NCBI RefSeq assembly: GCF_014698115.1
Contig: NZ_JACJSJ010000021.1
Span: 35,745 to 99,744, forward strand
Direction of reading: 5' to 3'
Length of the DNA stretch: 64,000 bases
Source of the DNA: Nostoc sp. FACHB-973
Lineage (GTDB): Bacteria > Cyanobacteriota > Cyanobacteriia > Cyanobacteriales > Nostocaceae
Shown here: in pieces, positions 24,898-33,611 of the stretch
Layout: each line of letters starts with the position of its first letter
Numbering within the stretch: position 1 is the first letter of the stretch
Position numbers and translations under genes: made by a program
The notes under the pieces: model-generated
What the model was told of the DNA's origin: nothing
Databases searched by the model: none
Seen by the model: the letters and a program-made list of their open reading frames with translations, nothing else

Positions 24898-27774
24898 TTA
24901 TTGGTTGTCTGTGGGTACTGATTGCCAAGCAAGGCGATGTTTCCAGTGCGATGTGAAATTAACTTGAACCGCTTGCTTAAAGTCCTCCAAAGCTGCCGAA
25001 AAAGCTTTCTCTTTTAGCTTTGCTGCACCTTGGTTGTTCAACTGTTTAGGGAATTGTGGATTCCATACATATTTTTGACAAGTTTGGTGGGCAATTTCTA
25101 CATCACTGCCATTTTCAGGATTTTGAAAGACGGGATGATAATCTAACCTGTTGCAGCAAACTTGCAACCATTCTTGCCACCCACATTGCCACAAGCGGAC
25201 TGTTCCATCAAGACTACCACTGACAATCAGTTTACCATCAGGGCTAAAAGCTGCGGAATTTACCCAATACTCATGCCCGCGCCAAGGTTGACCAATGGGG
25301 TTGCCGTTTCTATCCCACAAGCGCACTGTCGAATCATTGCTGGCACTGACAATCCACTGACCATCAGGGCTAAAGGCGACAGAATTAACTTCTTTTTCAT
25401 GTCCGTGCCAAGGTTGACCAATGGGGTTGCCGTGAATATCCCATAAGCGCACTGTCGAATCATTGCTGGCACTGACAATCCATTGACTATCAGGGCTAAA
25501 GGCGACAGAATTGACTTCTTTTTCATGTCCGTGCCAAGGTTGACCAATGGGGTTGCCGTGAATATCCCACAAGCGGATTGTCGAATCATTACTGGCACTG
25601 ATAATCCACTGACCATCAGGGCTAAAGGCAACAGAATTGACCCAATTCTCATATTTGCGCTGCGATCGCCCGATGACCCGATCTTGTAGTATTTGATGTA
25701 GCTCCCACAAACGCACAGTGCGATCGCCACCACTGACAATCAGCTTGCCATCAGGGCTAAAGGCTAGGGAATTAACCTGTCCTTCATGTCCGCGCCAAGG
25801 TTGAGTTACGGGGTTGCCATTGATATTCCACAAGCGTATTGTGCGATCGCAGCCACCACTAATAATAAACTTGCCATCAGGGCTAAACGCTACACAATTT
25901 ACATGTCCTTCATGCCCGTGCCAAGGTTGACCGATGGGATTACCTTGGATGTCCCACAACCGTACTGTAGAATCACTACTACCACTGACAATCAACTTGC
26001 GATCGGGGCTAAAGGCGGCGCAAATAATTTTCGCCTCATGTTTGTGCCAGGGTTGAGTGATGGTGTTACCTTGTAAATCCCACAAACACACCGTTCCGTC
26101 AAAACCAACACTGATAATGCCATCGCTATTTGGGCTAAAAGCGACGGAAATAACTCCTTCCTTATGTCCGCGCCAAGGTTGAGTAATGGCGTTACCTTGT
26201 AAATCCCACAAACACACTGTTCCGTCAAAACCAACACTGACAATGCGTACCCCAGAGGGGTTGGCGCAGCCATCGCTATTTGAGCTAAAGGCGACGGAAA
26301 TAATTCCTTCTTCATGTCCCTGCCACGGTTGAGTAATGAGATTACCTTGTAGATCCCATAAACACAAAATTCCGTCAATACTACCGCTAACAAGAAACTT
26401 GCCATCAGGACTAAAGGCTAGACAATTAACCTCTTGCTCATGTCCACACAAAAATTGAACAGTAGGATTGCCAATGATATTCCACAAGCACACCGTAGAA
26501 TCGCTACTGCCACTGGCAATAAACTTGCCATCAGGACTAAAGGCTAGACAATTAACCTCTTGCTCGTGTCCGCGCAAGCTATTTGCCTCTGTGGGTGTGT
26601 TCATTGCTTCCTTTAAGCTTCCTAAAACAGGAGCTAGAAGCTGGTTTGGGTATTTCTCTAGATTCTCACCCATTGTTTGAATTGCCAGCACCAAACCCTC
26701 TAACGGTTGGACAGGAAGTAAATTCAAAACCCTGGCGGATTGCTCGCGCAGTTTTAATTCAGTCAGTGCAAGGTTTAACTTTTGAATCTCTTGTTCCTGG
26801 CGATCGCGCCATCCAACACTAGCATTAATAAATCCATTAGCTTGTTCGCTTAAATAACCAAACGTTTGCTCTTTTAGTTCTTGATAAGTCTTTGTTTTCA
26901 GAACCCGGTTTGCAATATTTTCCCTTTCCCACAGCATATCTAAGGTGTATGCCAGAAGTGGTAAATAATCATTTTGTTGGTGGAAATCATGAATAATTTG
27001 CTCAACTAATCCTTGTTCAAAGGTAACGCCATTTCTGGCAGCAGGTTCAGCGATCGCTAACTTTAATTCTCCGTCGCTCATTCTAGTGAGTACACGACTA
27101 TAGCGATCGTGGATCTTCGCAAGTTGGGGATACTCACTAAATTTATCTAAAAAATCAGACCGCATTGTTAAAACAATTTTGACAGAGCTATCCTGCTGCT
27201 GGAACAGTTGAAAAAGACTAGCTACAAATTTATCGCGTTCCGGCTTTTGCGTTTTCGTAAACAGTTCTTCAAATTGGTCAATAAAAATCAAAATGTACTG
27301 ATATTCTTGTTTGAGGAATGTGACAATTTTAATTAGAGTATTTTGTCTTACTTCTCTAGCAATATCGGCTATTTGTGATTTTTTCCCATAAGTAGAAGCA
27401 AGACACTGATAAAGAGATTTAAAAGGATTTTCATCTGGGTGAAAACTTATATTAATTAATGAATTGTTATTGTTTCCCAAATAAGGAATTAAACCTGCCC
27501 GAATCAATGATGATTTGCCAGTGTTTGATGCTCCTAAAAGCAAGAGTACATTATCTTGTTTTAAGCGATCGCCCAGATTAGTAATCCACTTCTCCCGACC
27601 AAAAAATTTGTCTTTATCTTTAATTTCAAAAGTTTTTAGTCCTAAGTAGGGAGAGTCTATTTTAAGTAGACGATAATCAAAGTCCTCAGACTTACTGTCA
27701 GAAAAAAAGTTGTATTCAGAAATACCTTGGATATTAAACCCAATATTTATATCGCCTTCAGAACTGTTAACCAT
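24898..27774 (-). CDS. nSTAND-type NTPase with eleven WD40 repeats
   Basis: 958 residues. After a short acidic N-terminus the STAND ATPase begins at DSPYLGLKTFEIKDKDKFFGRE, with Walker A GASNTGKSS (near 80-88), a Walker B-like ILIFIDQFEELF and a STAND sensor block (TMRSDFLDKF). WD40 repeats start near residue 400: eleven copies ending in VCLW/VRLW/IRLW, followed by a roughly 90-residue tail. STAND proteins act as signal-driven switches in regulated cell death or phage defence, with the WD40 part as sensor. There is no recognisable effector domain (no caspase, TIR or nuclease), so the output is unknown. WD repeats 8-10 are nearly identical in DNA, a sign of recent duplication. Repeat 3 carries a 24-bp in-frame insertion. 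Confidence 0.9.
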   Translation of the reverse strand: MVNSSEGDINIGFNIQGISEYNFFSDSKSEDFDYRLLKIDSPYLGLKTFEIKDKDKFFGREKWITNLGDRLKQDNVLLLLGASNTGKSSLIRAGLIPYLGNNNNSLINISFHPDENPFKSLYQCLASTYGKKSQIADIAREVRQNTLIKIVTFLKQEYQYILIFIDQFEELFTKTQKPERDKFVASLFQLFQQQDSSVKIVLTMRSDFLDKFSEYPQLAKIHDRYSRVLTRMSDGELKLAIAEPAARNGVTFEQGLVEQIIHDFHQQNDYLPLLAYTLDMLWERENIANRVLKTKTYQELKEQTFGYLSEQANGFINASVGWRDRQEQEIQKLNLALTELKLREQSARVLNLLPVQPLEGLVLAIQTMGENLEKYPNQLLAPVLGSLKEAMNTPTEANSLRGHEQEVNCLAFSPDGKFIASGSSDSTVCLWNIIGNPTVQFLCGHEQEVNCLAFSPDGKFLVSGSIDGILCLWDLQGNLITQPWQGHEEGIISVAFSSNSDGCANPSGVRIVSVGFDGTVCLWDLQGNAITQPWRGHKEGVISVAFSPNSDGIISVGFDGTVCLWDLQGNTITQPWHKHEAKIICAAFSPDRKLIVSGSSDSTVRLWDIQGNPIGQPWHGHEGHVNCVAFSPDGKFIISGGCDRTIRLWNINGNPVTQPWRGHEGQVNSLAFSPDGKLIVSGGDRTVRLWELHQILQDRVIGRSQRKYENWVNSVAFSPDGQWIISASNDSTIRLWDIHGNPIGQPWHGHEKEVNSVAFSPDSQWIVSASNDSTVRLWDIHGNPIGQPWHGHEKEVNSVAFSPDGQWIVSASNDSTVRLWDRNGNPIGQPWRGHEYWVNSAAFSPDGKLIVSGSLDGTVRLWQCGWQEWLQVCCNRLDYHPVFQNPENGSDVEIAHQTCQKYVWNPQFPKQLNNQGAAKLKEKAFSAALEDFKQAVQVNFTSHWKHRLAWQSVPTDNQ
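26245..26268. repeat. 24-bp in-frame insertion inside a WD40 repeat (small dispersed repeat type)
   Basis: Compared with the adjacent sister WD40 repeat (around 26115), which reads AATGCCATCGCTATTTG, this copy has 24 extra bases between AAT and GCCATCGCTATTT. The extra sequence contains the palindrome ACCCC-AGA-GGGGT. It adds eight codons and keeps the frame. Confidence 0.85.
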
Positions 27775-28276
27775 TTATATCTCCTTACTTTTGGACATCT
27801 CTGGCTAAATCTTTACCTCAGTTATAGTTCCTCGGCTAATCTTTGTAAGTAACTCAACAAAATTAATTACACATTCTCTTGTGAACCTTTCCCTGTCACC
27901 GCTCTATAGGATCTACGGTGTACACACAAGTCGAATTACCCCCCTTAATCCCCCCGATGTATTGGGGAGAAACAAGAAATCCAGTTCCCTCACGCCACTT
28001 GCTTCTCCTGTCGGAGACGCTGCGCGAACAAGTCGGCAGAGCCGCCCAGCGCAGTGGCTCCCCTTTATAAGGCTACCGTGTATACACAAGTTAGTCAGTA
28101 AGGGCACGGCAGTGCCGTGCCCCTACGAGAAATCTATCTGTATCAAGGTTTTCGTGAAATGGTATTACGCATTGGTTGATTCAAAAACCACATCTTTCAT
28201 AGGGGCAGCTTTATTCAGCAAAATTACTTAAGTAATTTTCAAAAATATGTAGTAACTTTATCCTAAAACGCCGGAA
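27775..28276. other. Repeat-rich intergenic region
   Basis: No gene supported. It holds imperfect direct repeats at 27905-27931 and 28066-28091 (both ending GTGTAYACACAAGT), GC-rich dispersed-repeat material (around 27985-28060) and a palindrome at 28098-28125. The last 100 bases are AT-rich and likely contain the promoter of the ArsA-type gene. Confidence 0.6.
28098..28125. repeat. Palindromic repeat related to the one at 11490
   Basis: GTAAGGGCACGGC-AGT-GCCGTGCCCCTAC: nine exact base pairs (GGGCACGGC/GCCGTGCCC) extended imperfectly. The outer GTAGGGGC/GCCCCTAC-like ends match the 11490 element while the core differs. Confidence 0.85.
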
Positions 28277-30160
28277 ATGACAAACGGGATGGAACTTTTT
28301 GATAACCTACACCTTGCTATGTTTAGCGGCAAAGGTGGAGTCGGAAAAACAACAATCTCTTGCACCTTTGCATGTCGTTGGGCGCAGAAATTTGCCAACG
28401 AGCAAATTCTTTTAATCTCAACCGATCCAGCTCACTCTCTTGGAGATGTCTTACAAGTTAGCGTTGATGACATTCCTCGTCCCATAGCGGAACTACCCAA
28501 TCTACTAGTAAGGGCGTTGGATGCAAAACGTCTGCTACAAGAGTTTAAAGAACGTTATGGTCAGGTGTTAGAACTGTTAGTGGAGCGCGGTAGTTTTGTT
28601 GAAGGGGAAGACTTGCTGCCAGTTTGGGATTTAAATTGGCCTGGACTGGACGAGTTGATGGGCTTGTTAGAAATCCAACGCCTTTTTAAGGAACAGCAGG
28701 TAGATCGAGTGGTAGTAGATATGGCTCCTAGCGGTCATACTCTCAACTTGTTTGGATTGATGGATTTTTTAGACACTTTCCTCCACTCTCTTGAACTGTT
28801 TCAAGAAAAGCATCGGATTATTAGCAAGACCTTTGCTGGAAGTTACACACCCGATCGCGCTGACGAGTTTTTGCAAACCCTGAAAGCTGAACTTTCAGAA
28901 GGTCGTCGTTTGCTTCAAGATCCTACCCATACAGCTTGTTTGTTAGTTGCGATCGCCGAACCAATGAGTTGGTTGGAGTCAAAACGATTCCTAGAAGCCT
29001 TACAAACTATGCAGATGCCTTGCGGAGGGTTGTTTGTCAACCAAGTCCTTGCCAGTGCGACTGACGCAGATCGTTACCAAGAACAACAACCGCTCATCAG
29101 CCAGTATACGGCTCTTGCTAACGGAAAGCCGATGTTTATTGTGCCACAGCAAGATGAGGAGCCTTTGGGAATTGTAGCCCTCAGCCATCTCATCAACCAA
29201 ATCCATATTCCTCAGCTGGAACCGCTATCTCCTGTTCATCTACTCCCAATTCAATGGCCTGAAAAAATTCCTCCTAGCTTTGGAGATTTTCTGACCGAAG
29301 GTCGTCGCCTGTTACTAATTGGCGGTAAGGGTGGAGTAGGCAAGACCACAGTAGCAGCTGGGATTGGTTGGGCTATGGCTCAACAACATCCCGATCGCAA
29401 AATTCGCATGGTTTCTATCGATCCAGCCCACTCCTTGGGTGATGCCTTTGGTCTGAGTTTAGGACACGAACCATATCAAATAACTGCCAATCTTCGAGGT
29501 CAGGAAGTGGATGGCGATCGCATTGTCGATCAATTCAGAGCCGATTACCTATGGGAACTGGCCCAAATGATGAGTGGCGAAACCCAAACAAGCGAAGCTA
29601 TCGAAATGGCCTATGCTCCTGCTGCTTGGCGCAAAATTGTCGATCAAGCTTTACCAGGGATTGATGAAATACTTTCCCTGTTAACAGTAATGGAATTGCT
29701 AGAGCAACAAGAAGAAGACTTGATTATTTTAGACACTGCTCCTACAGGTCATCTTCTGCGTTTTCTAGAAATGCCAACTGCATTAGCAGACTGGCTAGCT
29801 TGGATTTTCAAACTCTGGATCAAGTATCAGAATGTCCTTGGTCGTACAGAATTTATGGGGCGTTTACGAACTTTGCGACAGCGCGTAGTCAAAGCCCAAA
29901 AAGTGCTAAAAGACCCACAACAAACAGAGTTCATTGGGGTTACACTTAACCAGACTAGTGTACTTGCCGAACAACAACGCCTGTTCAAATCTATGCAAGA
30001 AATAGGTGTGATCCAGAATTATCTTGTTCTCAACCGCTTTAATTCTACAGCAACCATTAATTGCGATTTTCCAGGTTTGACAATGGTTCGCCTACCAATG
30101 CTTCCTCGCTCAGTTCAGCCTTTAGAACGCATCCAAGCAGCAGCCGGCTGTTTATTTTAA
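28277..30160 (+). CDS. Tandem ArsA/GET3-type ATPase
   Basis: 627 residues made of two homologous ATPase halves. Each half has the deviant P-loop GKGGVGKTT (18-26 and 351-358) and the following STDPAHSLGDVL / SIDPAHSLGDAF switch motif, plus a DMAPSGHTLNLFGL / DTAPTGHLLRFLEM switch II. Two-domain forms are known from arsenite pump ATPases and from cyanobacterial GET3-like proteins. I cannot see the ArsA cysteine triad or a Get3-type CxxC, so metalloid pumping is not supported; a targeting or chaperone ATPase is more likely. A gvpV-type gene starts 45 bases downstream on the same strand, suggesting an operon with gas-vesicle function (inference). Confidence 0.88.
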   Translation: MTNGMELFDNLHLAMFSGKGGVGKTTISCTFACRWAQKFANEQILLISTDPAHSLGDVLQVSVDDIPRPIAELPNLLVRALDAKRLLQEFKERYGQVLELLVERGSFVEGEDLLPVWDLNWPGLDELMGLLEIQRLFKEQQVDRVVVDMAPSGHTLNLFGLMDFLDTFLHSLELFQEKHRIISKTFAGSYTPDRADEFLQTLKAELSEGRRLLQDPTHTACLLVAIAEPMSWLESKRFLEALQTMQMPCGGLFVNQVLASATDADRYQEQQPLISQYTALANGKPMFIVPQQDEEPLGIVALSHLINQIHIPQLEPLSPVHLLPIQWPEKIPPSFGDFLTEGRRLLLIGGKGGVGKTTVAAGIGWAMAQQHPDRKIRMVSIDPAHSLGDAFGLSLGHEPYQITANLRGQEVDGDRIVDQFRADYLWELAQMMSGETQTSEAIEMAYAPAAWRKIVDQALPGIDEILSLLTVMELLEQQEEDLIILDTAPTGHLLRFLEMPTALADWLAWIFKLWIKYQNVLGRTEFMGRLRTLRQRVVKAQKVLKDPQQTEFIGVTLNQTSVLAEQQRLFKSMQEIGVIQNYLVLNRFNSTATINCDFPGLTMVRLPMLPRSVQPLERIQAAAGCLF

Positions 30161-30205
30161 AGGCTAATTAGACTAAATACTTCCATACCCAAAGAGAAAT
30201 TTATT

Positions 30206-30490
30206 ATGCATCGCACTCCAACCCACAGACAAATTCAAGCCAAACTTAGCACCATGCCTCCTCAACGTTCTCAAGCAACAGCTTACTTAAATGCTTACAA
30301 AATGATGTTAGAGAAGGAGCGTTTGGAACAGGAACTAGAGAAACTCGAAGCACGCCGACATCAGATTCAGCAGCGTCTTGCTATTTTAAATAGTCAAACA
30401 ATTGCTGAAGAGGACACGACCCATCAACAAGCAAACACAAACTTGGAGGACAATACACCAAAATTCAAAACCTTAACATTGGAATATTAA
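30206..30490 (+). CDS. gvpV: Small coiled-coil protein, probable gas vesicle protein GvpV
   Basis: 94 residues. The N-terminus is polar (MHRTPTHRQIQAKLSTMPPQ), then SQATAYLNAYKMMLEKERLEQELEKLEARRHQIQQRLAIL forms one long amphipathic coiled coil, followed by an acidic tail. The pattern (short basic start, AYLxxYKMxxEKxRLxxEL, RRxQIQQRL) fits the small GvpV proteins of cyanobacterial gas-vesicle clusters as I remember them, and gvp genes lie 13 kb downstream. GvpV is a minor, assembly-related protein without a known enzyme activity. It follows the ArsA-type gene closely. If not GvpV, it is a generic coiled-coil protein. Confidence 0.55.
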   Translation: MHRTPTHRQIQAKLSTMPPQRSQATAYLNAYKMMLEKERLEQELEKLEARRHQIQQRLAILNSQTIAEEDTTHQQANTNLEDNTPKFKTLTLEY

Positions 30491-30809
30491 TGCAAGAATC
30501 ACACAAGCTGATCTCTTGCACCTAACGGGATAAACACTGGATGCGTAAACTAAACGTACAAAGTATCACATGACTTTTAACTAGACTAATACTGTAGAAA
30601 TTACGTAGAAAATTAATGAATTATAATGTAAAAAACAGTATTTTAGCTGGTTACAAGAGAGCTTCAGCGTTAGTATTCTGTATCACAGTACATATAAATA
30701 TATACATAATGCTTATTTAGCTTTGCTGGGGCAATCATAGCGACTAAATTTAGTTTTACAAATATTTTATGTATAAATCTATAGCTCTACATTTAAAAAA
30801 TACAAAAAC
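30491..30809. other. AT-rich intergenic region before the Ter island
   Basis: No gene seen. It is AT-rich and most likely contains the promoter of the PRTase operon; I can point to no clear -10/-35 pair or operator. Confidence 0.5.
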
Positions 30810-31844
30810 ATGAATTTAAAAGAGCGTGTTCACTGGTTGCAAAGAGAAAATAATCCTCATCGAAAAACGGCTGTCACTTTTTCTTATTTAGGTAAGTTAA
30901 AACCAACTAATGGTAGAGAAATACAGGAATGTAAAAACTATTTACAAAGTTTATTATTTCAATCAATATTAGAAAATTCTGTTTCTAAATATCCTTTAAT
31001 TATTGGATTAACTGAATCTGGGATTATTCCATCTGCATTGATGTATCAAAATGCTAGAGAGCAAGGAATTAATGCACAATGGTTATGTTCAACTCGCAAG
31101 TCTGCTGCCGGAATTTGTTTTAGCGAAACCCATTCACACAGTCCAAATCATGTATTACCTTTGCCAGAGGAGCAGCCAACAGAATTGTGGTTTGTAGAAG
31201 ATGAAATTACAACTGGCAGAACAATTCTAAAATTAGCTTTACACTTATGTTCGTTGTTCAATGTTAAGTACATTAGGTTTTTTGCGCTAGCTGATACTCG
31301 CTCAAAAGTACAAATTGACTATTTTACAACTACTTTAGCTAGTTATAATATTCAGTCTCATACCTATAGTTTAGTCAAAGAAGAATATTCAGACAATATA
31401 GAAAATCAAAATGTATTAATATCAAAAATAGAAAAAAATATTCAAACTAATGTAAAAGATAGCGACTGGCTTTATTCTAAATTCAGACCTTATTTACAAG
31501 CCCAATTTGATATATTAACAGACTTGCCAACAAATTTATTTGGTATTGTTTTTGTTATTGGAGAGGCAATTGATATTGGTATAAGGTTAGTCCAGCTTAA
31601 TCCATTATTATCATTTCAACATATTACTTTGAGTCCTTGGGTTGTTGACCAAACCAATATTTTAAATAAATTAAAAATTTGCCAAAAGTATTATTTTTAC
31701 AACTACAGAGAGCTAAAGTTACCAGTTTATATTTTTAGCGATCCAATTGATCGGGAAATAGAATTAGAAGCTAAATACATCTTTGCCCAAGAAGGTATTC
31801 AAGTTAATTCTTTGGAATTAAATTCATTATTAACAGCCTTCTGA
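30810..31844 (+). CDS. Phosphoribosyltransferase of the Ter system (PRTase_2/TRSP type)
   Basis: 344 residues. The PRPP-binding loop is clear: LWFVEDEITTGRTILKLAL, with the acidic pair at 130-132 followed by TTGRT. The N-terminal part (TFSYLGKLKPTNGRE...PLIIGLTESGIIPSALMYQ) matches the hood and substrate region of the PRTases found in tellurium-resistance-type operons. The C-terminal about 130 residues fit the position of the TRSP domain of these proteins. Published comparative analysis of Ter-linked operons proposed that such PRTases make a nucleoside-like metabolite. One base separates its stop from the next gene, so they are co-transcribed. Confidence 0.82.
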   Translation: MNLKERVHWLQRENNPHRKTAVTFSYLGKLKPTNGREIQECKNYLQSLLFQSILENSVSKYPLIIGLTESGIIPSALMYQNAREQGINAQWLCSTRKSAAGICFSETHSHSPNHVLPLPEEQPTELWFVEDEITTGRTILKLALHLCSLFNVKYIRFFALADTRSKVQIDYFTTTLASYNIQSHTYSLVKEEYSDNIENQNVLISKIEKNIQTNVKDSDWLYSKFRPYLQAQFDILTDLPTNLFGIVFVIGEAIDIGIRLVQLNPLLSFQHITLSPWVVDQTNILNKLKICQKYYFYNYRELKLPVYIFSDPIDREIELEAKYIFAQEGIQVNSLELNSLLTAF

Positions 31845-31845
31845 A

Positions 31846-32838
31846 ATGAATCTATCAACACGTTTAGTCCGAACAAATCTGTGGAATCAGCCAGTATATG
31901 CCCAATTTCTTAAAGAAATTGACCCTTTTAGAGATAAACAGTACTTCCGCTGTTTAAACATGGCTTATGATGGCAACAATACATTTTGGTCAGTTCCTTC
32001 GCCTGAACCTAATCTAAATAACGAGTTTTGGCAATTGGTGAACTCAGAGCTAGCAGATGAAAGAATTCAGCAGGCTGCTTCTCGTTTAGCAGCTTCTATT
32101 GCCAGATGGGAAGCTGACCCTAGCAAGCTAGTTTTTGTTGCTATTTTGCGAGCAGGAGTTCCAGTTGCAGACTGGCTTTGTCGTTTGTTACCTGGTTCTG
32201 TTGCTGTTTCTTTGTCTTTGTTTAGCGGTATAGGTATTGATAAAGTTGCTCTCAAGCAAGTGCGATCGCAGTATCCACAAAGAAAAATTATCTTTGTTGA
32301 CGGCTGGACGGGACGAGGTGGCGTTGCCAGAGAGCTGTCAAGGCAGGAATTGCAGCCATTTGCAGTTCTAGTAGATCCTTGGGGATGGGCAGATTTTTCT
32401 GGTACTCAAGATGATTTATTATGTCCAACTGCCTGTTTCACGGGAGTAGCAACGCTTGGTTTCTCCAGAACTTTCTACGTCAATGAAGCAAATTTATTTG
32501 CTGCATATCTATTTCCCCAACAATACTGTCGCTATCAATTAGTAAAAACTTGGCAACAGCATTGTCCGGGAATAATATCAACGCCTAATACTCATCAACA
32601 ACGATTTTTCAAATCTACTGCTATGAGAATTCATAGCAATGAAGTATGTCGAGCATTAATTAATGCTAATCCTGAAATAATTTATTTTGCAGATGACATA
32701 AATTATGTTAAGGCGAACTATAAATTATTACTAGCACTTGCAAAAATTAAACAAGTAAAAGTTAATTATAATTTTCCAGATTTATCTGATTATAAAACTC
32801 GTGTCGCTTGCTCGTTAAGGAAATCGGCTAATGGATAA
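31846..32838 (+). CDS. StiP/PRTase_1-type protein with PELOTA-like C-terminus
   Basis: 330 residues. KLVFVAILRAGVPVADWLCRLL is the N-terminal PRTase strand-loop, and IIFVDGWTGRGGVARELS (PRPP loop with D152, followed by GWTGRGG) is the family hallmark. Such proteins are annotated as cysteine protease StiP family but the fold points to a phosphoribosyltransferase. The last about 65 residues (NANPEIIYFADDINYVKANY...) fit the PELOTA RNA-binding module that accompanies this PRTase. It probably acts with the preceding PRTase and the following HAD phosphatase on a ribosylated metabolite. The 3' end overlaps the HAD gene by eight bases. Confidence 0.82.
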   Translation: MNLSTRLVRTNLWNQPVYAQFLKEIDPFRDKQYFRCLNMAYDGNNTFWSVPSPEPNLNNEFWQLVNSELADERIQQAASRLAASIARWEADPSKLVFVAILRAGVPVADWLCRLLPGSVAVSLSLFSGIGIDKVALKQVRSQYPQRKIIFVDGWTGRGGVARELSRQELQPFAVLVDPWGWADFSGTQDDLLCPTACFTGVATLGFSRTFYVNEANLFAAYLFPQQYCRYQLVKTWQQHCPGIISTPNTHQQRFFKSTAMRIHSNEVCRALINANPEIIYFADDINYVKANYKLLLALAKIKQVKVNYNFPDLSDYKTRVACSLRKSANG

Positions 32839-33577
32839 TAATAAACAAGTATTAGTTGTAGATTTAGATGGGACTTTGCTACATCCAGAACCAGAAGCGA
32901 TCGCAGTGCCAGGTAGAGTAAGTTGTAGATATCTAAGTCAAATATCTGCTAACTTGTTAGCCGAGATTAGTAAACTTATACCAATAGTTATTGCCACTGC
33001 CCGTAATGCCCAAAATGTTAAACAACTAGTTCAACAAATTCCAGATGTTTGCTTTTGTGGATTTGTTACTGAAAACGGGTTAGTAGCAAAATTTAATCTA
33101 GACGAAACACCGATTGGTAAAAGTAATTGGAATGCCGTTACCGACTTACTACCAAACTGGTCAAAATTGACTGGATATGAAAATTGTTTAGGGTTGATTG
33201 CCCCAAAAAATTTTGAGAATAGTGATGGCTTTTTGAGAAAAATATTATTTGAAAATGATATACCTGGATATATATATTTGGATGGACACAAAATTTTTAT
33301 TTATCCTTCCATGCCTAGTAAATTAAAAGGTATTCAATTTTTGAAATTGTTTCCATTAATTACTTTAGGAAATGATTTAAATGATTTAGATATACTAAAC
33401 GCTAGTCTTTATACAGGTACTTTAAGTACTGCTCATGAAAAAGTAAAAGAGGTTGTTAATAGCAAAGGTGGTTATTGCTCATCTTTAGTTTCCCATGCTG
33501 CTACAGAAGAACTATTGTTATCGACTTACGAACTAGTAGCCTCTCTCTTGAGCTATTCAACTTTACAGTCAGTGTAA
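32831..33577 (+). CDS. HAD-superfamily phosphatase of the Ter operon
   Basis: 248 residues. Motif I DLDGTLL has nucleophile D11 and acid/base D13; the Cof-like motif III/IV region is LITLGNDLNDLDILNASLYTGTL (GND-LND). IVIATARN supplies motif II. The cap is of the Cof/MPGP type and somewhat short. It should remove phosphate from a sugar or nucleotide intermediate. The overlap with the StiP-type gene indicates translational coupling, and the PRTase-PRTase-HAD order is the biosynthetic core seen in Ter-linked operons. Confidence 0.88.
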   Translation: MDNNKQVLVVDLDGTLLHPEPEAIAVPGRVSCRYLSQISANLLAEISKLIPIVIATARNAQNVKQLVQQIPDVCFCGFVTENGLVAKFNLDETPIGKSNWNAVTDLLPNWSKLTGYENCLGLIAPKNFENSDGFLRKILFENDIPGYIYLDGHKIFIYPSMPSKLKGIQFLKLFPLITLGNDLNDLDILNASLYTGTLSTAHEKVKEVVNSKGGYCSSLVSHAATEELLLSTYELVASLLSYSTLQSV

Positions 33578-33611
33578 ATTATCATTTTTGAACTAAAACA
33601 GGAGCTATATT

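Noticed and set aside
25162..26405. Several open frames on the other strand and in other frames within the WD40 region
   Set aside because: They arise from the repeated WD40 codons being open in more than one frame; the long nSTAND-WD40 frame explains the region.
27881..28231. 116-codon plus-strand frame
   Set aside because: Spans direct repeats, GC-rich dispersed repeats and a palindrome; composition is that of repeats, not of a protein.
28277..30160. Arsenite-pump ATPase
   Set aside because: No arsB, arsR or metalloid-binding cysteine triad is visible; context points to gas-vesicle genes.
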